NCBI RefSeq assembly: GCF_900188395.1
Contig: NZ_FZOB01000003.1
Coordinates: forward strand, 132,418-196,417
Length of the DNA: 64,000 bases
Direction of reading: 5' to 3'
From: Desulfurobacterium atlanticum
GTDB taxonomy: Bacteria > Aquificota > Aquificia > Desulfurobacteriales > Desulfurobacteriaceae
Shown here in pieces: positions 1 to 7,861 of the stretch. The position numbers and the translations under genes were made by a program. The notes under the pieces were generated by a model. It saw only the letters and a program-made list of their open reading frames with translations, was not told where the DNA came from and made no database searches. The number at the start of each line of letters is the position of its first letter. The stretch's first letter is position 1.

Positions 1-708
1 AGCTGGCCTGCCGGTCAGCAGGTTACCTGTGCCGGGCTCTACGGTTGTCACGGACACCACAGAGCAGGAGATGACAACTATAAGGGAATATACGGTGCTC
101 ACCACGGTAATAAAGGGAATGACAGTACTACAGCTTTAACAACGGCAGATACCGTAGGAAACAGCTACCGTTTTCTTCTTGGAATTTACGGAATAGAAGA
201 CAGCGACTGGGAATTCAGGCCTACCCAAACAGAGCATAATCAATACTACGGTCAGGTTAGAGATTCAACAACTTTACTTGAGCCTTCAACTGCCGATAAG
301 CATACTATCTCATACCTTTGTGCCGAATGTCACGGTTTTTACCATTCAGGTTCTGGACAGGTTTCTTCCAGTAATTACGGTGTTTCTCCCTGGTTGAGGC
401 ATCCCACCGACTTTGATATGACAGATGCTGTTGGTTCTGAATATCAGTATTATAACGGTGCGACAGACCCCACGAACGCTCCTTACAGCGTAGTAGCTCC
501 TCTTGCTTCAAACGATTTAACTAAAGGGGTTCTTTCAACCGTTGATGTTTCTCAGGGCGGTATTGCAGGAACAGCGATTGTAACATGTATTTCCTGTCAC
601 AGAGCACACGGAACTCCTTACGCTGATATTTTAAGATGGGATTTTAAAAACTGGCCCGGAAATAGTAAAAAGAGCGGGTGTAATGTGTGCCACACCCAGA
701 AGGATTGA
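1..708 (+). CDS. Multiheme c-type cytochrome, C-terminal part (5' truncated by window edge)
   Basis: The reading frame is open from base 1 to a TGA at 706-708, so the N-terminus and any signal peptide lie outside the window. Three canonical CXXCH heme-binding motifs are visible: CAECH (319-333), CISCH (586-600) and CNVCH (679-693). Near the start is an unusual C-X5-CH arrangement (CAGLYGCH, 28-51) followed by GHH and later GAHH. CISCH is followed by RAHGT, as in the doubled-CXXCH family. It is probably a periplasmic or surface electron carrier. The next gene is another multiheme cytochrome 26 bases downstream in the same direction, so the two are likely co-transcribed. The class is well supported; the redox partner is unknown. 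Confidence 0.85.
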   Translation, partial: SWPAGQQVTCAGLYGCHGHHRAGDDNYKGIYGAHHGNKGNDSTTALTTADTVGNSYRFLLGIYGIEDSDWEFRPTQTEHNQYYGQVRDSTTLLEPSTADKHTISYLCAECHGFYHSGSGQVSSSNYGVSPWLRHPTDFDMTDAVGSEYQYYNGATDPTNAPYSVVAPLASNDLTKGVLSTVDVSQGGIAGTAIVTCISCHRAHGTPYADILRWDFKNWPGNSKKSGCNVCHTQKD

Positions 709-734
709 TTGTCGGTTTTGTTTGGAGGACCTTT

Positions 735-2087
735 ATGAGACTTGAAATATTGTTTTTAATTTTAATCTTTTCAGGTACATCTTATGCTGGTTCCTATTTA
801 CAATCTGCCCACGGCAACGCCACCTACGGAGTAAACAGAAACTCAATGTCAGGATACTCAACAGGAAACTGCGACCACTGCCACGAAATGCATGCAAGCC
901 AAAACGGAATAGAGCCAACACCCCAGAACGGCTCTCCATCCCCATTTGCCCTATTTGCACCAAACTTCAACACTGCAAAAACAGTTAATCCATACACTCT
1001 ATCAGACAACTACTGCTTCTACTGCCACTCAACAACAACAGACGGTTCTGTTCAAGTAGGAGGAATAGACAACAAAAACTTCAGCGCCACATTTGGAGGT
1101 TACACCACCCCAAGTGCAACAAGCATATATCAAATGTTCAACCAGGCATCCTACCACAACCTTTACGACCTTCACCAGTTTGCCCTTGGAAATGCAGGAA
1201 GCACAACACTTCCATTTAACACATTTTACAAACAACAATCAAACCCCTGTGATACCTGCCACAACCCCCACATAGTAAGAGCAAACAAAAGAAATGTATC
1301 AGACCCGACATACACACCACTTTCAAAACCATCGGACCACAATAACCTCTGGGGAGACGATGCAAACGAAACCCTTGCAGCCCTTACAAATGCCTACCAG
1401 CCGCCTTACTACTACGGTTCAACCACAACATTTGAACCTGACGGAGCTGCCGATACCCCATCAAATCAGGCAGCAAAGATGCCCGACTACATAACCTACT
1501 GTACAGACTGCCACAACACGGTAAATAAGATTTACAGCACTACTCTTGGAAGGGAGCTTTATGAGATAGATTGGTTTTCAAACAGTGGAGATAAGCACGG
1601 ATTCAGGGTTGCGGACTCAGATGTAGGGGTAGGTGATACAAACACAGCTTCTTTAAAACCTCCTTACGATGGCAGTCCGATAGCCAATGCAAACGGAGCA
1701 GGATTTGTTTTATCCTGTATGGACTGTCATGAGGCTCACGGTTCTCAGAATCTTTATCTTATAAGAGAAGAGATAAACGGGAAAGAGCTTGGTGATGGTG
1801 TTCAGCTTTATGATGGGAATCCTGTAATAACCACTGACAATGAGATATACAAAGCCTGTGCTAACTGTCATTTACATGATTCTGGGGATGCTGCTTCGTG
1901 GCGAGATATTCATCATACTATGCCAGATGCACCGTATCAGGGAGACTGCTACTGGAGATGTAGCTGGTGTCACGGGACTATAGGATACGGTGATAACTGT
2001 TTCCTCTGCCATTTCCACGGAAGTGATGATAGTGCTATTTTAAATACAGGAAAACCTGAATGTTATACTGAAAGAAGGACTTTTTGA
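735..2087 (+). CDS. Exported octaheme c-type cytochrome
   Basis: 450 residues starting at the ATG at 735, which has a GGAGG ribosome site at 723-727 and opens a clear signal peptide (MRLEILFLILIF...SYAG). An in-frame start 48 bases upstream would put a charged leader before the signal peptide and is less likely. Eight CXXCH motifs are visible in order: CDHCH, CFYCH, CDTCH, CTDCH, CMDCH, CANCH, CSWCH and CFLCH. Two are followed by (E)AHGSQ or NPH, as in doubled-CXXCH proteins. The predicted role is periplasmic electron transfer. Base use is odd: from about 790 to 1540 the coding strand is rich in A and C with few T or G in third positions, then switches to the G/T-rich style of the neighbours. 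Confidence 0.88.
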   Translation: MRLEILFLILIFSGTSYAGSYLQSAHGNATYGVNRNSMSGYSTGNCDHCHEMHASQNGIEPTPQNGSPSPFALFAPNFNTAKTVNPYTLSDNYCFYCHSTTTDGSVQVGGIDNKNFSATFGGYTTPSATSIYQMFNQASYHNLYDLHQFALGNAGSTTLPFNTFYKQQSNPCDTCHNPHIVRANKRNVSDPTYTPLSKPSDHNNLWGDDANETLAALTNAYQPPYYYGSTTTFEPDGAADTPSNQAAKMPDYITYCTDCHNTVNKIYSTTLGRELYEIDWFSNSGDKHGFRVADSDVGVGDTNTASLKPPYDGSPIANANGAGFVLSCMDCHEAHGSQNLYLIREEINGKELGDGVQLYDGNPVITTDNEIYKACANCHLHDSGDAASWRDIHHTMPDAPYQGDCYWRCSWCHGTIGYGDNCFLCHFHGSDDSAILNTGKPECYTERRTF

Positions 2088-2099
2088 AAAGAGGGTGAG

Positions 2100-3326
2100 A
2101 TGATAAGATTTCATGTTTTAGTATTGTTTTTCTCTTTTTTTTATGTTTCCCAATCTTTTGCAGCTAAGGTGGTGTTTTACCTTAATTTTGAAGGGGAAAC
2201 TCATCACCATCACGAGCACTCTCATAAAGGGAGCGGTTTTAAAGTTGAAACTGTCGGAATCGGGAATAAAACCATCTCTTTAAAAAGATCATTTGCACCA
2301 GAAGAGACAAAAAAGCAGTTTTTTATAGGTATAGTAGATGTTCCAGCTGGTGCTTATGGTAGTATCAGTTTAAACGGTAAATCTTATACTCTTTCGCCTT
2401 CTCTCTCTTTAAAAGATAACAGCGTAAAAGCCGTTTTTATTAAGATGAAAGATGAAAATGTTCAGGTTTTCCCTCAAAATATTCTCTCTGTTTCAAAAAA
2501 GCAGTTTTTTTCTATCCCTTCTCTTGATGCCCTTGGTGTTATAGATGAGGATAGCGGTTTTATCGTAGGGTTCATTGGATTTCCTCATTCTCCCTATGGC
2601 CTTACTGTTTTAGATGGAAAAATTTACACAGGGTTTGAAAATGGCCAGATAGCTGAAGTTAATACTGAAAATGGTTTTTGGTCAGGTGCTGTTTCTATAG
2701 CGGATGTTTCTTTAGAAAACAGGTTTTTATCTTCAGATAGAAAGATTTACATCCCTGAGAAAGGGCAAAATACCATTTGTTATTTCTGTCCTGAGACTGG
2801 GGCAAGGTTTGTCGTTTCAACAGATGGAAGGATTAAAGATGCTTTTTACATAAAGAAAACTGGTTATCTTCTTGTTGCCACAGAGAATCCTTCAAGTGTA
2901 TATCTTTTAAGTGGTGGAAGTGGAAAAATTATTTCTACGGTTTCTTTCCCGGGGGATATTGTTTCTGTAACAGGTGATGATAGGTTTGTTTATGCTGCAG
3001 ATAAGGAAGGGAAAGCTATTTATAGATATAGCTTTAACCAGAAGAGTATTGAGAGTTTTCCAGTGTTTGAATCTCCGTTAATTGTAAGAAGTTTTGAAGA
3101 TTTTCTCTTTCTTGCTTCAAAAAGTAATTTGGTTGTTTTGAACAAAGCAACCGTTTCACCTTATGTTGTTTTTAACATTAGAGATGTTAAGGAGATGAGT
3201 TTATCTTCTGATGGTAGAAAAGTTTTTGTTTTCACAGGTAAAAACACTTATTACGTTATAAATCTTGATTCTCTGTATGTTGAAGCTTCAGGTGATACAC
3301 CGGGTTTAGTTTTCCAGGCAGATTGA
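2100..3326 (+). CDS. Exported beta-propeller-like protein with His-rich N-terminus
   Basis: 408 residues. An N-terminal signal peptide (hydrophobic FHVLVLFFSFFYVSQSFAA) is followed a few residues later by a histidine-rich stretch (HHHHEHSHK), a possible metal-binding segment. The remainder has repeating blade-like units of the type FVYAADKEGKAIYRYS and KIYIPEKGQNTICYF, typical of NHL/YVTN-style beta-propellers, although I cannot assign a named family. It begins 12 bases after the octaheme cytochrome stop with a GAGGGTGAG ribosome site, so it probably belongs to the same operon and works with the cytochromes in the periplasm. The function is unknown. Confidence 0.6.
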   Translation: MIRFHVLVLFFSFFYVSQSFAAKVVFYLNFEGETHHHHEHSHKGSGFKVETVGIGNKTISLKRSFAPEETKKQFFIGIVDVPAGAYGSISLNGKSYTLSPSLSLKDNSVKAVFIKMKDENVQVFPQNILSVSKKQFFSIPSLDALGVIDEDSGFIVGFIGFPHSPYGLTVLDGKIYTGFENGQIAEVNTENGFWSGAVSIADVSLENRFLSSDRKIYIPEKGQNTICYFCPETGARFVVSTDGRIKDAFYIKKTGYLLVATENPSSVYLLSGGSGKIISTVSFPGDIVSVTGDDRFVYAADKEGKAIYRYSFNQKSIESFPVFESPLIVRSFEDFLFLASKSNLVVLNKATVSPYVVFNIRDVKEMSLSSDGRKVFVFTGKNTYYVINLDSLYVEASGDTPGLVFQAD

Positions 3327-3328
3327 TA

Positions 3329-4504
3329 ATGAAAGGGGATTTGAAAGTGAAAGAAAGAGTGTGTGAATTTCTTGATGGTTGTCTTTTTCCTATTTTTATT
3401 AATGATGATGAGGTGTGGGAAAAGATAGAAACAATGTTTTGTAAAAGTGATTACAAGAGATGTCGAAGATATGTAAGAAGGAAGCAGGGATATGTTGTGC
3501 CAGTTGATCTTTGGCCTATGGATAATGAAACGATTTCAGAGCTTGTATATCAATTAAAGTTCTCTTTAAAAAACGCTGTTGACAAAAATAGAAAGACTTT
3601 TGCAGAGTTTAAAAATTCCTTCTATTATTTGAGTTTGCAGAATAAGATTGATGAGCTTATAAAAGCTGATGATATTGATGAGAAACATAAGAAATTTCTT
3701 GAAAGGTTTTTGTCTGAGTTTTACAGTTCTCTTTTTATTAAAGATTTTGATGAAGCTTTCTTTGTAAAGATGGCCCACTTTTATGTTAAATCAGGTATAA
3801 GTTCTTCTATTTTTGATCCGGTTTATCTTGTTTTTTCTTCTGAGCTTTTTGAAAAATTTTATAAATGGTCGCTTGAAACTATAAACGATATTGATGAGAG
3901 AATATTTCTTCTTTCTGTTGTTGTTAAATATTCAAATTTTGCCTATTCTTTTCTGAAAAAGAATGCGACTATGATTCAAAATCTTGATCTATGTTTTGAT
4001 GCATTTTTAAAGCTTAAAGAAAAGGAAAAACAAGCTTTTGTTGATGCTTTAACAGGGGTGTATAACAGAAATTATCTTGAGCTTTTAAGTTCAAAGCTCA
4101 GAAAAGATTACAACTATGTTATTTTCATAGATCTTGATGATTTTAAACTTGTAAACGATAATTTTGGACATGATGTAGGTGATGAAGTGTTAAAAAAAGT
4201 CGGGGAAATTCTACAAAGCTGCTTGCGAAATGGTGATATAGCTGTTAGGTATGGTGGAGATGAGTTTCTTGTTGTTTTAAATGTCCCAGATGGAAGCATC
4301 GCTTTAAAAGTTGCAGAAAGGATAGAGAGAAAAATTAAAGATATAAGCATTTTAACGGAGAAAGGCAAAGTTAGTGTTTCTGCATCTATAGGTGTATCAA
4401 AAGTTTGCTGTGCTGTGCCTTTTATTGAAAATATTAAAGAAGCCGATAAAGCGCTTTATAAAGCAAAAGAGCAGGGTAAAGGAAAGATTTTTATGGTTTG
4501 TTAG
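3329..4504 (+). CDS. Diguanylate cyclase with probable globin-type sensor and N-terminal Cys motif
   Basis: About 391 residues. The C-terminal third is a complete GGDEF domain: DALTGVYNRN, FIDLDDFKLVNDNFGHDVGD and the signature RYGGDEF. The product-inhibition I-site RNGD lies five residues before GGDEF, so synthesis of c-di-GMP is expected. The middle (about 70-220) is all-helical. The segment MAHFYVKSGISSSIFDPVY resembles the proximal-His helix of globin-coupled sensors, which suggests heme-based O2/NO sensing; this is an inference. The first 50 residues carry four Cys (about 12, 18, 38, 45) ending CRRY. The start is uncertain: ATG at 3329 overlaps nothing, while GTG at 3347 has a better AAGGGG ribosome site. 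Confidence 0.8.
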   Translation: MKGDLKVKERVCEFLDGCLFPIFINDDEVWEKIETMFCKSDYKRCRRYVRRKQGYVVPVDLWPMDNETISELVYQLKFSLKNAVDKNRKTFAEFKNSFYYLSLQNKIDELIKADDIDEKHKKFLERFLSEFYSSLFIKDFDEAFFVKMAHFYVKSGISSSIFDPVYLVFSSELFEKFYKWSLETINDIDERIFLLSVVVKYSNFAYSFLKKNATMIQNLDLCFDAFLKLKEKEKQAFVDALTGVYNRNYLELLSSKLRKDYNYVIFIDLDDFKLVNDNFGHDVGDEVLKKVGEILQSCLRNGDIAVRYGGDEFLVVLNVPDGSIALKVAERIERKIKDISILTEKGKVSVSASIGVSKVCCAVPFIENIKEADKALYKAKEQGKGKIFMVC

Positions 4505-4506
4505 TG

Positions 4507-5127
4507 TTATTTCAGAATAATTTTCCGTCCTTTTTTGTCTATTTTACCGCTTTTTCTAAGGCGGGATACTGCTCTTGATACTGTTTCAACAGTTAATCCC
4601 AGCTCCATTGCTACAAAACTTGTTTTAAATTCAACTTCTCCTTTAGAGTTGCTATTCTCTTTTATGTATTCGTAAACTTTTGAAACAGCATCTTTCAGCG
4701 TCAGTTTCTCCACAAGATTTACAAGGTAAAACAATCTTTCAGAAAGTATTCCAAGCATTTTTAGTGCTGTTTCTGGATTATGTTTTATGATATTAATCAG
4801 CGTTGTTTTTTCAAGCAGTAAAAGAGTAGAATTTTCAAGAGCTATAGCGTTTGCAGGATAATTTTCTCCTTTAAAAGTTCCAGCTTCTCCCAGCATTGAT
4901 ACTGGTGTAAAAATTCTAAGGGTTTGTTCCTTTCCACTTAAGGATTTATACAGCTTAACTTTCCCTTCTATTAAAATAAAAACACCCTTTGCTTTTTCGT
5001 AAGAGGAGAAAATAAGTTCACCTTTGCTGTAGTGTTTTTCTATCAATGAATATTCTATTTCCCTAATTGTTTTTTCTGGTAAACTGGAAAAAAGAGGAAT
5101 TGTCTTTAATATGTTATAAATAGACAA
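4507..5127 (-). CDS. Crp/Fnr family transcriptional regulator
   Basis: 206 residues. The N-terminal two-thirds is a cyclic-nucleotide-binding-type beta barrel (IPLFSSLPE..., GVFILIEGKVKLY, PVSMLGEAGTF). A dimerisation helix follows, then a winged helix with recognition segment LGLTVETVSRAVSRLRKSG near residue 175. No N-terminal Cys cluster of the FNR iron-sulfur type is present, so it is more like DNR/HcpR-type or heme-sensing members. It lies immediately downstream of the YgbA and CooS-like genes on the same strand. An Fnr-like palindrome upstream of that set (7862-7875) is a candidate target. It is convergent with the diguanylate cyclase gene, with only 2 bases between the stops. Confidence 0.85.
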   Translation of the reverse strand: MSIYNILKTIPLFSSLPEKTIREIEYSLIEKHYSKGELIFSSYEKAKGVFILIEGKVKLYKSLSGKEQTLRIFTPVSMLGEAGTFKGENYPANAIALENSTLLLLEKTTLINIIKHNPETALKMLGILSERLFYLVNLVEKLTLKDAVSKVYEYIKENSNSKGEVEFKTSFVAMELGLTVETVSRAVSRLRKSGKIDKKGRKIILK

Positions 5128-5177
5128 ACTTTCCTCCTTCTGTTTTCTACTTTAATTTATCAAGGAACATGGTTTTT

Positions 5178-5483
5178 TCAACTGTGTTTTATCTCTTCTA
5201 TTTTATGTTTTAGCCACTCCAAAGGTGTGTAAAATATCATTCTTGGTCCGCTGTATTTCATTACCAGCCTTATTTTTTCTCTCATTTCAGGTGAATAGCA
5301 ATGGATGGGACATTTTTTACAGGAAGGTTTGTTGTCTTTAAAGGGACAAAGGTCAAGCCTTGTAAACGAATAGTTTAAAAGAGTTTTACACTCTTCACAA
5401 AGCTGATGGTAGGTTTTATGTTTTCCTTTACAGTATATTTCAATCATTTTTCTTATAACTTTCTTTTCCTTCTCTATACTCAT
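5178..5483 (-). CDS. ygbA: YgbA-type nitrous oxide-stimulated promoter family protein
   Basis: 101 residues. The conserved block CPF...KPSCKKCPIHCYSPEMREKIRLVMKYSGPRMIFYTP matches the YgbA_NO family, whose E. coli member is induced by nitrosative stress. Seven Cys residues are present, several in CXXC or CXXXC arrangements (CEEC, CKKCPIHC), which suggests a metal or iron-sulfur site. The gene lies between a Crp/Fnr regulator and the CooS-like gene on the same strand, which supports a role in NO or hydroxylamine stress. A hairpin upstream of the gene may partly separate it from the CooS-like transcript. The biochemical function of the family is not firmly known. Confidence 0.8.
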   Translation of the reverse strand: MSIEKEKKVIRKMIEIYCKGKHKTYHQLCEECKTLLNYSFTRLDLCPFKDNKPSCKKCPIHCYSPEMREKIRLVMKYSGPRMIFYTPLEWLKHKIEEIKHS

Positions 5484-5511
5484 GGATCCTTCCCGCTCAT
5501 AGATAAATAGA

Positions 5512-5530
5512 AGGCGGGGAATCCCCGCCT
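5512..5530 (-). terminator. GC-rich hairpin after the CooS-like gene
   Basis: A perfect inverted repeat (AGGCGGGG / CCCCGCCT) with a three-base loop lies between the CooS-like stop and the ygbA start. On the minus strand it is followed by a T-rich stretch (TTCTATTTATC). It is probably an intrinsic terminator or an intercistronic stabilising hairpin. Confidence 0.6.
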
Positions 5531-5566
5531 GAAGGAATATGGAAGAGGAGGAGTTAACTCCCGGTA

Positions 5567-7483
5567 TTATATACCGAGAGCTTCTCTTTTCTTTAGAATG
5601 TGGGCTTCTATTCCATCTGCCACGGCTACAGGGTCATCTCCTATTGCTATTTTTCCACCTGTAAGTGCTTCAACATCTTCAAGGAGAAGTTTCACAACCT
5701 TATCAGAGCCTGTTACTGGTGGAGTTGGGGAAACATGAGTGTAAAGACCCATAGCAACGGCAGAGAATCCATCTATTACAGCCTTCTGTTCCATATATTC
5801 TGGTGCTGTAACAGCTACAGGAAGGTCTGCTGTATCTACTCCGAGAGCGTTTGCTATGGCAACAACAGTCATTACGATTCTTCCTGTATCTGTACATGTT
5901 CCAAACGATAGTACTGGTGGAATACCGAGTGCTTTACATACGCCTTTTAGCTTTTCTCCTGCATACTTTTCGGCTGCTTCAAGGGTCTCAAGACCGGCCA
6001 TCTGTAATCCTCCATTTCCACAACCGGCACCTATCACAAGAATGTCCCTTTTTATAAGTTCTTTTGCAAGTTCAACGGTGAGCTTGTCCTGTGGGCCGTT
6101 TCCAAGGCTTGAACAGTTAACAAGGGCAACAACACCCTTTATATCTCCTGACTTTATGACCTCAAGTAGCGGAGTAAGACTTCCGCCTAAAGCGTTTATT
6201 ATTGCTTCTGCTGAGAATCCTACGATCGCTTTTTGTCTGTAGGAAGTAAGGTTTTCTGGCTTAACAGAAGCTTTTCTCTCTTTAAAGTTTTCAATGGCAA
6301 GTTTGATAATTTTTTCTGCTACTTCCTTTTCATTTCCTGGTTTATACTCTATTCTTTCTGAGCCTGGAACACCTATTATGTTTGTTACAGCTACAAGTTT
6401 AAATTTATATTTGTCTGCATATTCTTTAAGGTTTGCAAGGGAACAGTTCATATCCATAGCAAATACATCAACCGCTCCAGAAGAGAGAAAATATTCAATT
6501 CCTATCCAGTTTGATGTTAGGCCTGCAAATGTTTCTGATAGATTGTTTCTTGCAAGAAGTTCCTGTCCTGTTTCAATAGAACCTACAACTCTTATTCCTT
6601 TGGCTCCAGCTTCTTTTGCCATCTGCTGAAACTTTTCATCTTTTGCAAGTTCTATAAGTGCCTGTCCCACGAAAGGCTCGTGGCCGTTTGGAAGTATGTT
6701 TACGTAGTCCGGGTCAAGAACGCCAAGATCAACTTCACCTTCATGAGGTGATGGAGTGCCGTATAGAGCATCCTGCATGAGTTCAAGGGGAACAAGAGAA
6801 CCAAATACTGATGCCACTCCGTTTCTTAATGCTGCAAGGGCAAGAGTAATGTAGTCTCCGTCAATGTTTGTCATTCCTCTTGTTACAGAGTCAACGAGCT
6901 CCTGATAAGGTCCTTTTGGGAAGATGCCAAGTTTTCTGAAAACCTCTTTTCTTGATTCAGGTGCAAGTTTTTCAACAAGTGTTGATTCTCTGTTTTCAGC
7001 AAGTAGCTGGAGATATTTTTCAGCTACCGCTTTTGCTTTTTCGTTTAGTTCAAGAGATTGATCAATATCAAGGATATCTGCTAAAAGGTCTATTTTTGAT
7101 GGGTCTTTGATTGTGTAGATTGTTTTGCCTTCTGCGGTTGCTTTCAATGTTTCAGCAACCTCTCTTGCATGGTATGTATATGCTGCAAGTCCCATGTTTG
7201 TTTTGTGAAGGAGGTTTCTCATAACGATACCGTGGGCGTCAATTCCACATACTCCCCTTGGGGTTTGAGGAGTGATACGGCACGGTCCCATGGAACACAG
7301 CTGACAGGAAATACCCTCTTTACAGAATTTACACCTTATTTTTTCCATCGCTTCGTATCTGTCAGCAACGTTTGACATCTGGGCTTTTTTAACTTTTTCG
7401 TACATGTAGTTAATGCTTTCATGGTAGCTTATAATTTTTCCGTTTTTTTCCTCTGTGTTTGACCCAAAGAATTTTTTAAGCAT
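5567..7483 (-). CDS. cooS: CO dehydrogenase-fold protein with altered C-cluster (CooS-V-like), probably not a true CODH
   Basis: 638 residues, the usual length of a CooS catalytic subunit. The N-terminus has CKFC...CQLC...GPC...VCG (Cys 51, 54, 60, 63, 68, 79): a B-cluster plus a CX2C D-cluster motif of the Desulfovibrio type. Most C-cluster residues are present: His268 in NGHEP, Cys347, Cys457, Cys488, Cys530 and the QKA lysine at 567. At the position of the canonical GxCCTGNE the sequence is GSIETGQE, so the C-cluster Cys is replaced by Glu304. The usual histidine relay GHSxHxRH is reduced to one His (H105). This matches the deviant CooS-V class, in which a Fe/S/O hybrid cluster acts on hydroxylamine and not CO. 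No CooF, CooC or acetyl-CoA synthase gene is nearby. It overlaps the upstream cupin gene by 8 bases. Confidence 0.85.
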   Translation of the reverse strand: MLKKFFGSNTEEKNGKIISYHESINYMYEKVKKAQMSNVADRYEAMEKIRCKFCKEGISCQLCSMGPCRITPQTPRGVCGIDAHGIVMRNLLHKTNMGLAAYTYHAREVAETLKATAEGKTIYTIKDPSKIDLLADILDIDQSLELNEKAKAVAEKYLQLLAENRESTLVEKLAPESRKEVFRKLGIFPKGPYQELVDSVTRGMTNIDGDYITLALAALRNGVASVFGSLVPLELMQDALYGTPSPHEGEVDLGVLDPDYVNILPNGHEPFVGQALIELAKDEKFQQMAKEAGAKGIRVVGSIETGQELLARNNLSETFAGLTSNWIGIEYFLSSGAVDVFAMDMNCSLANLKEYADKYKFKLVAVTNIIGVPGSERIEYKPGNEKEVAEKIIKLAIENFKERKASVKPENLTSYRQKAIVGFSAEAIINALGGSLTPLLEVIKSGDIKGVVALVNCSSLGNGPQDKLTVELAKELIKRDILVIGAGCGNGGLQMAGLETLEAAEKYAGEKLKGVCKALGIPPVLSFGTCTDTGRIVMTVVAIANALGVDTADLPVAVTAPEYMEQKAVIDGFSAVAMGLYTHVSPTPPVTGSDKVVKLLLEDVEALTGGKIAIGDDPVAVADGIEAHILKKREALGI

Positions 7484-7808
7484 CTTTCCCTCCTGCTGTT
7501 TTTAGTTTTAAAACGAGAAATTTAAAAGTTTTATCTCCTGTATTTTCAAGCCGGTGGGGAATGTTGGCAGGGCTTTCAATAAGGTCGCCTTCTTTCACCT
7601 TCTCTTTTTCTTCCCCTATCTCAACTATTCCTTCACCAGATAGAATGAAAAAGAGAACATCTACCGGGGTTTTGTGAAGTTTTAACCCTTCCCCTTTCTC
7701 AAGGGTTATAAGGTTTACAGAGATGTCATCTCTTTCAAGGAGTTTTTGAGCTTTTACTTTGTGTGGATTATCAAATGGGGATACAGATTCGCTTTTAATT
7801 ATCTTCAT
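7476..7808 (-). CDS. Small single-domain cupin protein
   Basis: About 110 residues forming one cupin beta barrel (LEKGEGLKLHKTPVDVLFFILSGEGIVEIGEE, then GDLIESPANIPHRLENTGD). Possible metal ligands are the His of LKLHK and the His of IPHRL; the usual HxH-E set is reduced. There are two adjacent ATG codons (7811 and 7808); the second has the better distance from the GGAGG site at 7813-7817. The gene overlaps the start of the CooS-like gene by 8 bases, so the two are translationally coupled. It is the first gene of the minus-strand set, downstream of an Fnr-like palindrome. Substrate or ligand is unknown. Confidence 0.75.
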   Translation of the reverse strand: MKIIKSESVSPFDNPHKVKAQKLLERDDISVNLITLEKGEGLKLHKTPVDVLFFILSGEGIVEIGEEKEKVKEGDLIESPANIPHRLENTGDKTFKFLVLKLKTAGGKDA

Positions 7809-7861
7809 CATACCTCCAGAACTGTTTTTATTTAATCTGTTAGAATTTGATTAGAATTACT

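Noticed and set aside
706-708. TGA of the first cytochrome as a possible selenocysteine codon, given tRNA-Sec
   Set aside because: Read-through adds only a few residues before another stop and no SECIS-like hairpin is evident.
687-734. Upstream start for the octaheme cytochrome
   Set aside because: It would place 16 charged or mixed residues before the signal peptide, while the ATG at 735 has a good ribosome site.
1029-1494. Small frames on both strands within the octaheme cytochrome
   Set aside because: They are produced by the A/C-rich composition of this stretch; the eight CXXCH motifs fix the real frame.
5567-7483. Straight annotation as a CO-oxidising dehydrogenase for carbon or energy metabolism
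   Set aside because: The canonical C-cluster Cys is replaced by Glu, the His relay is reduced, and no CO or acetyl-CoA synthase partner genes are nearby.
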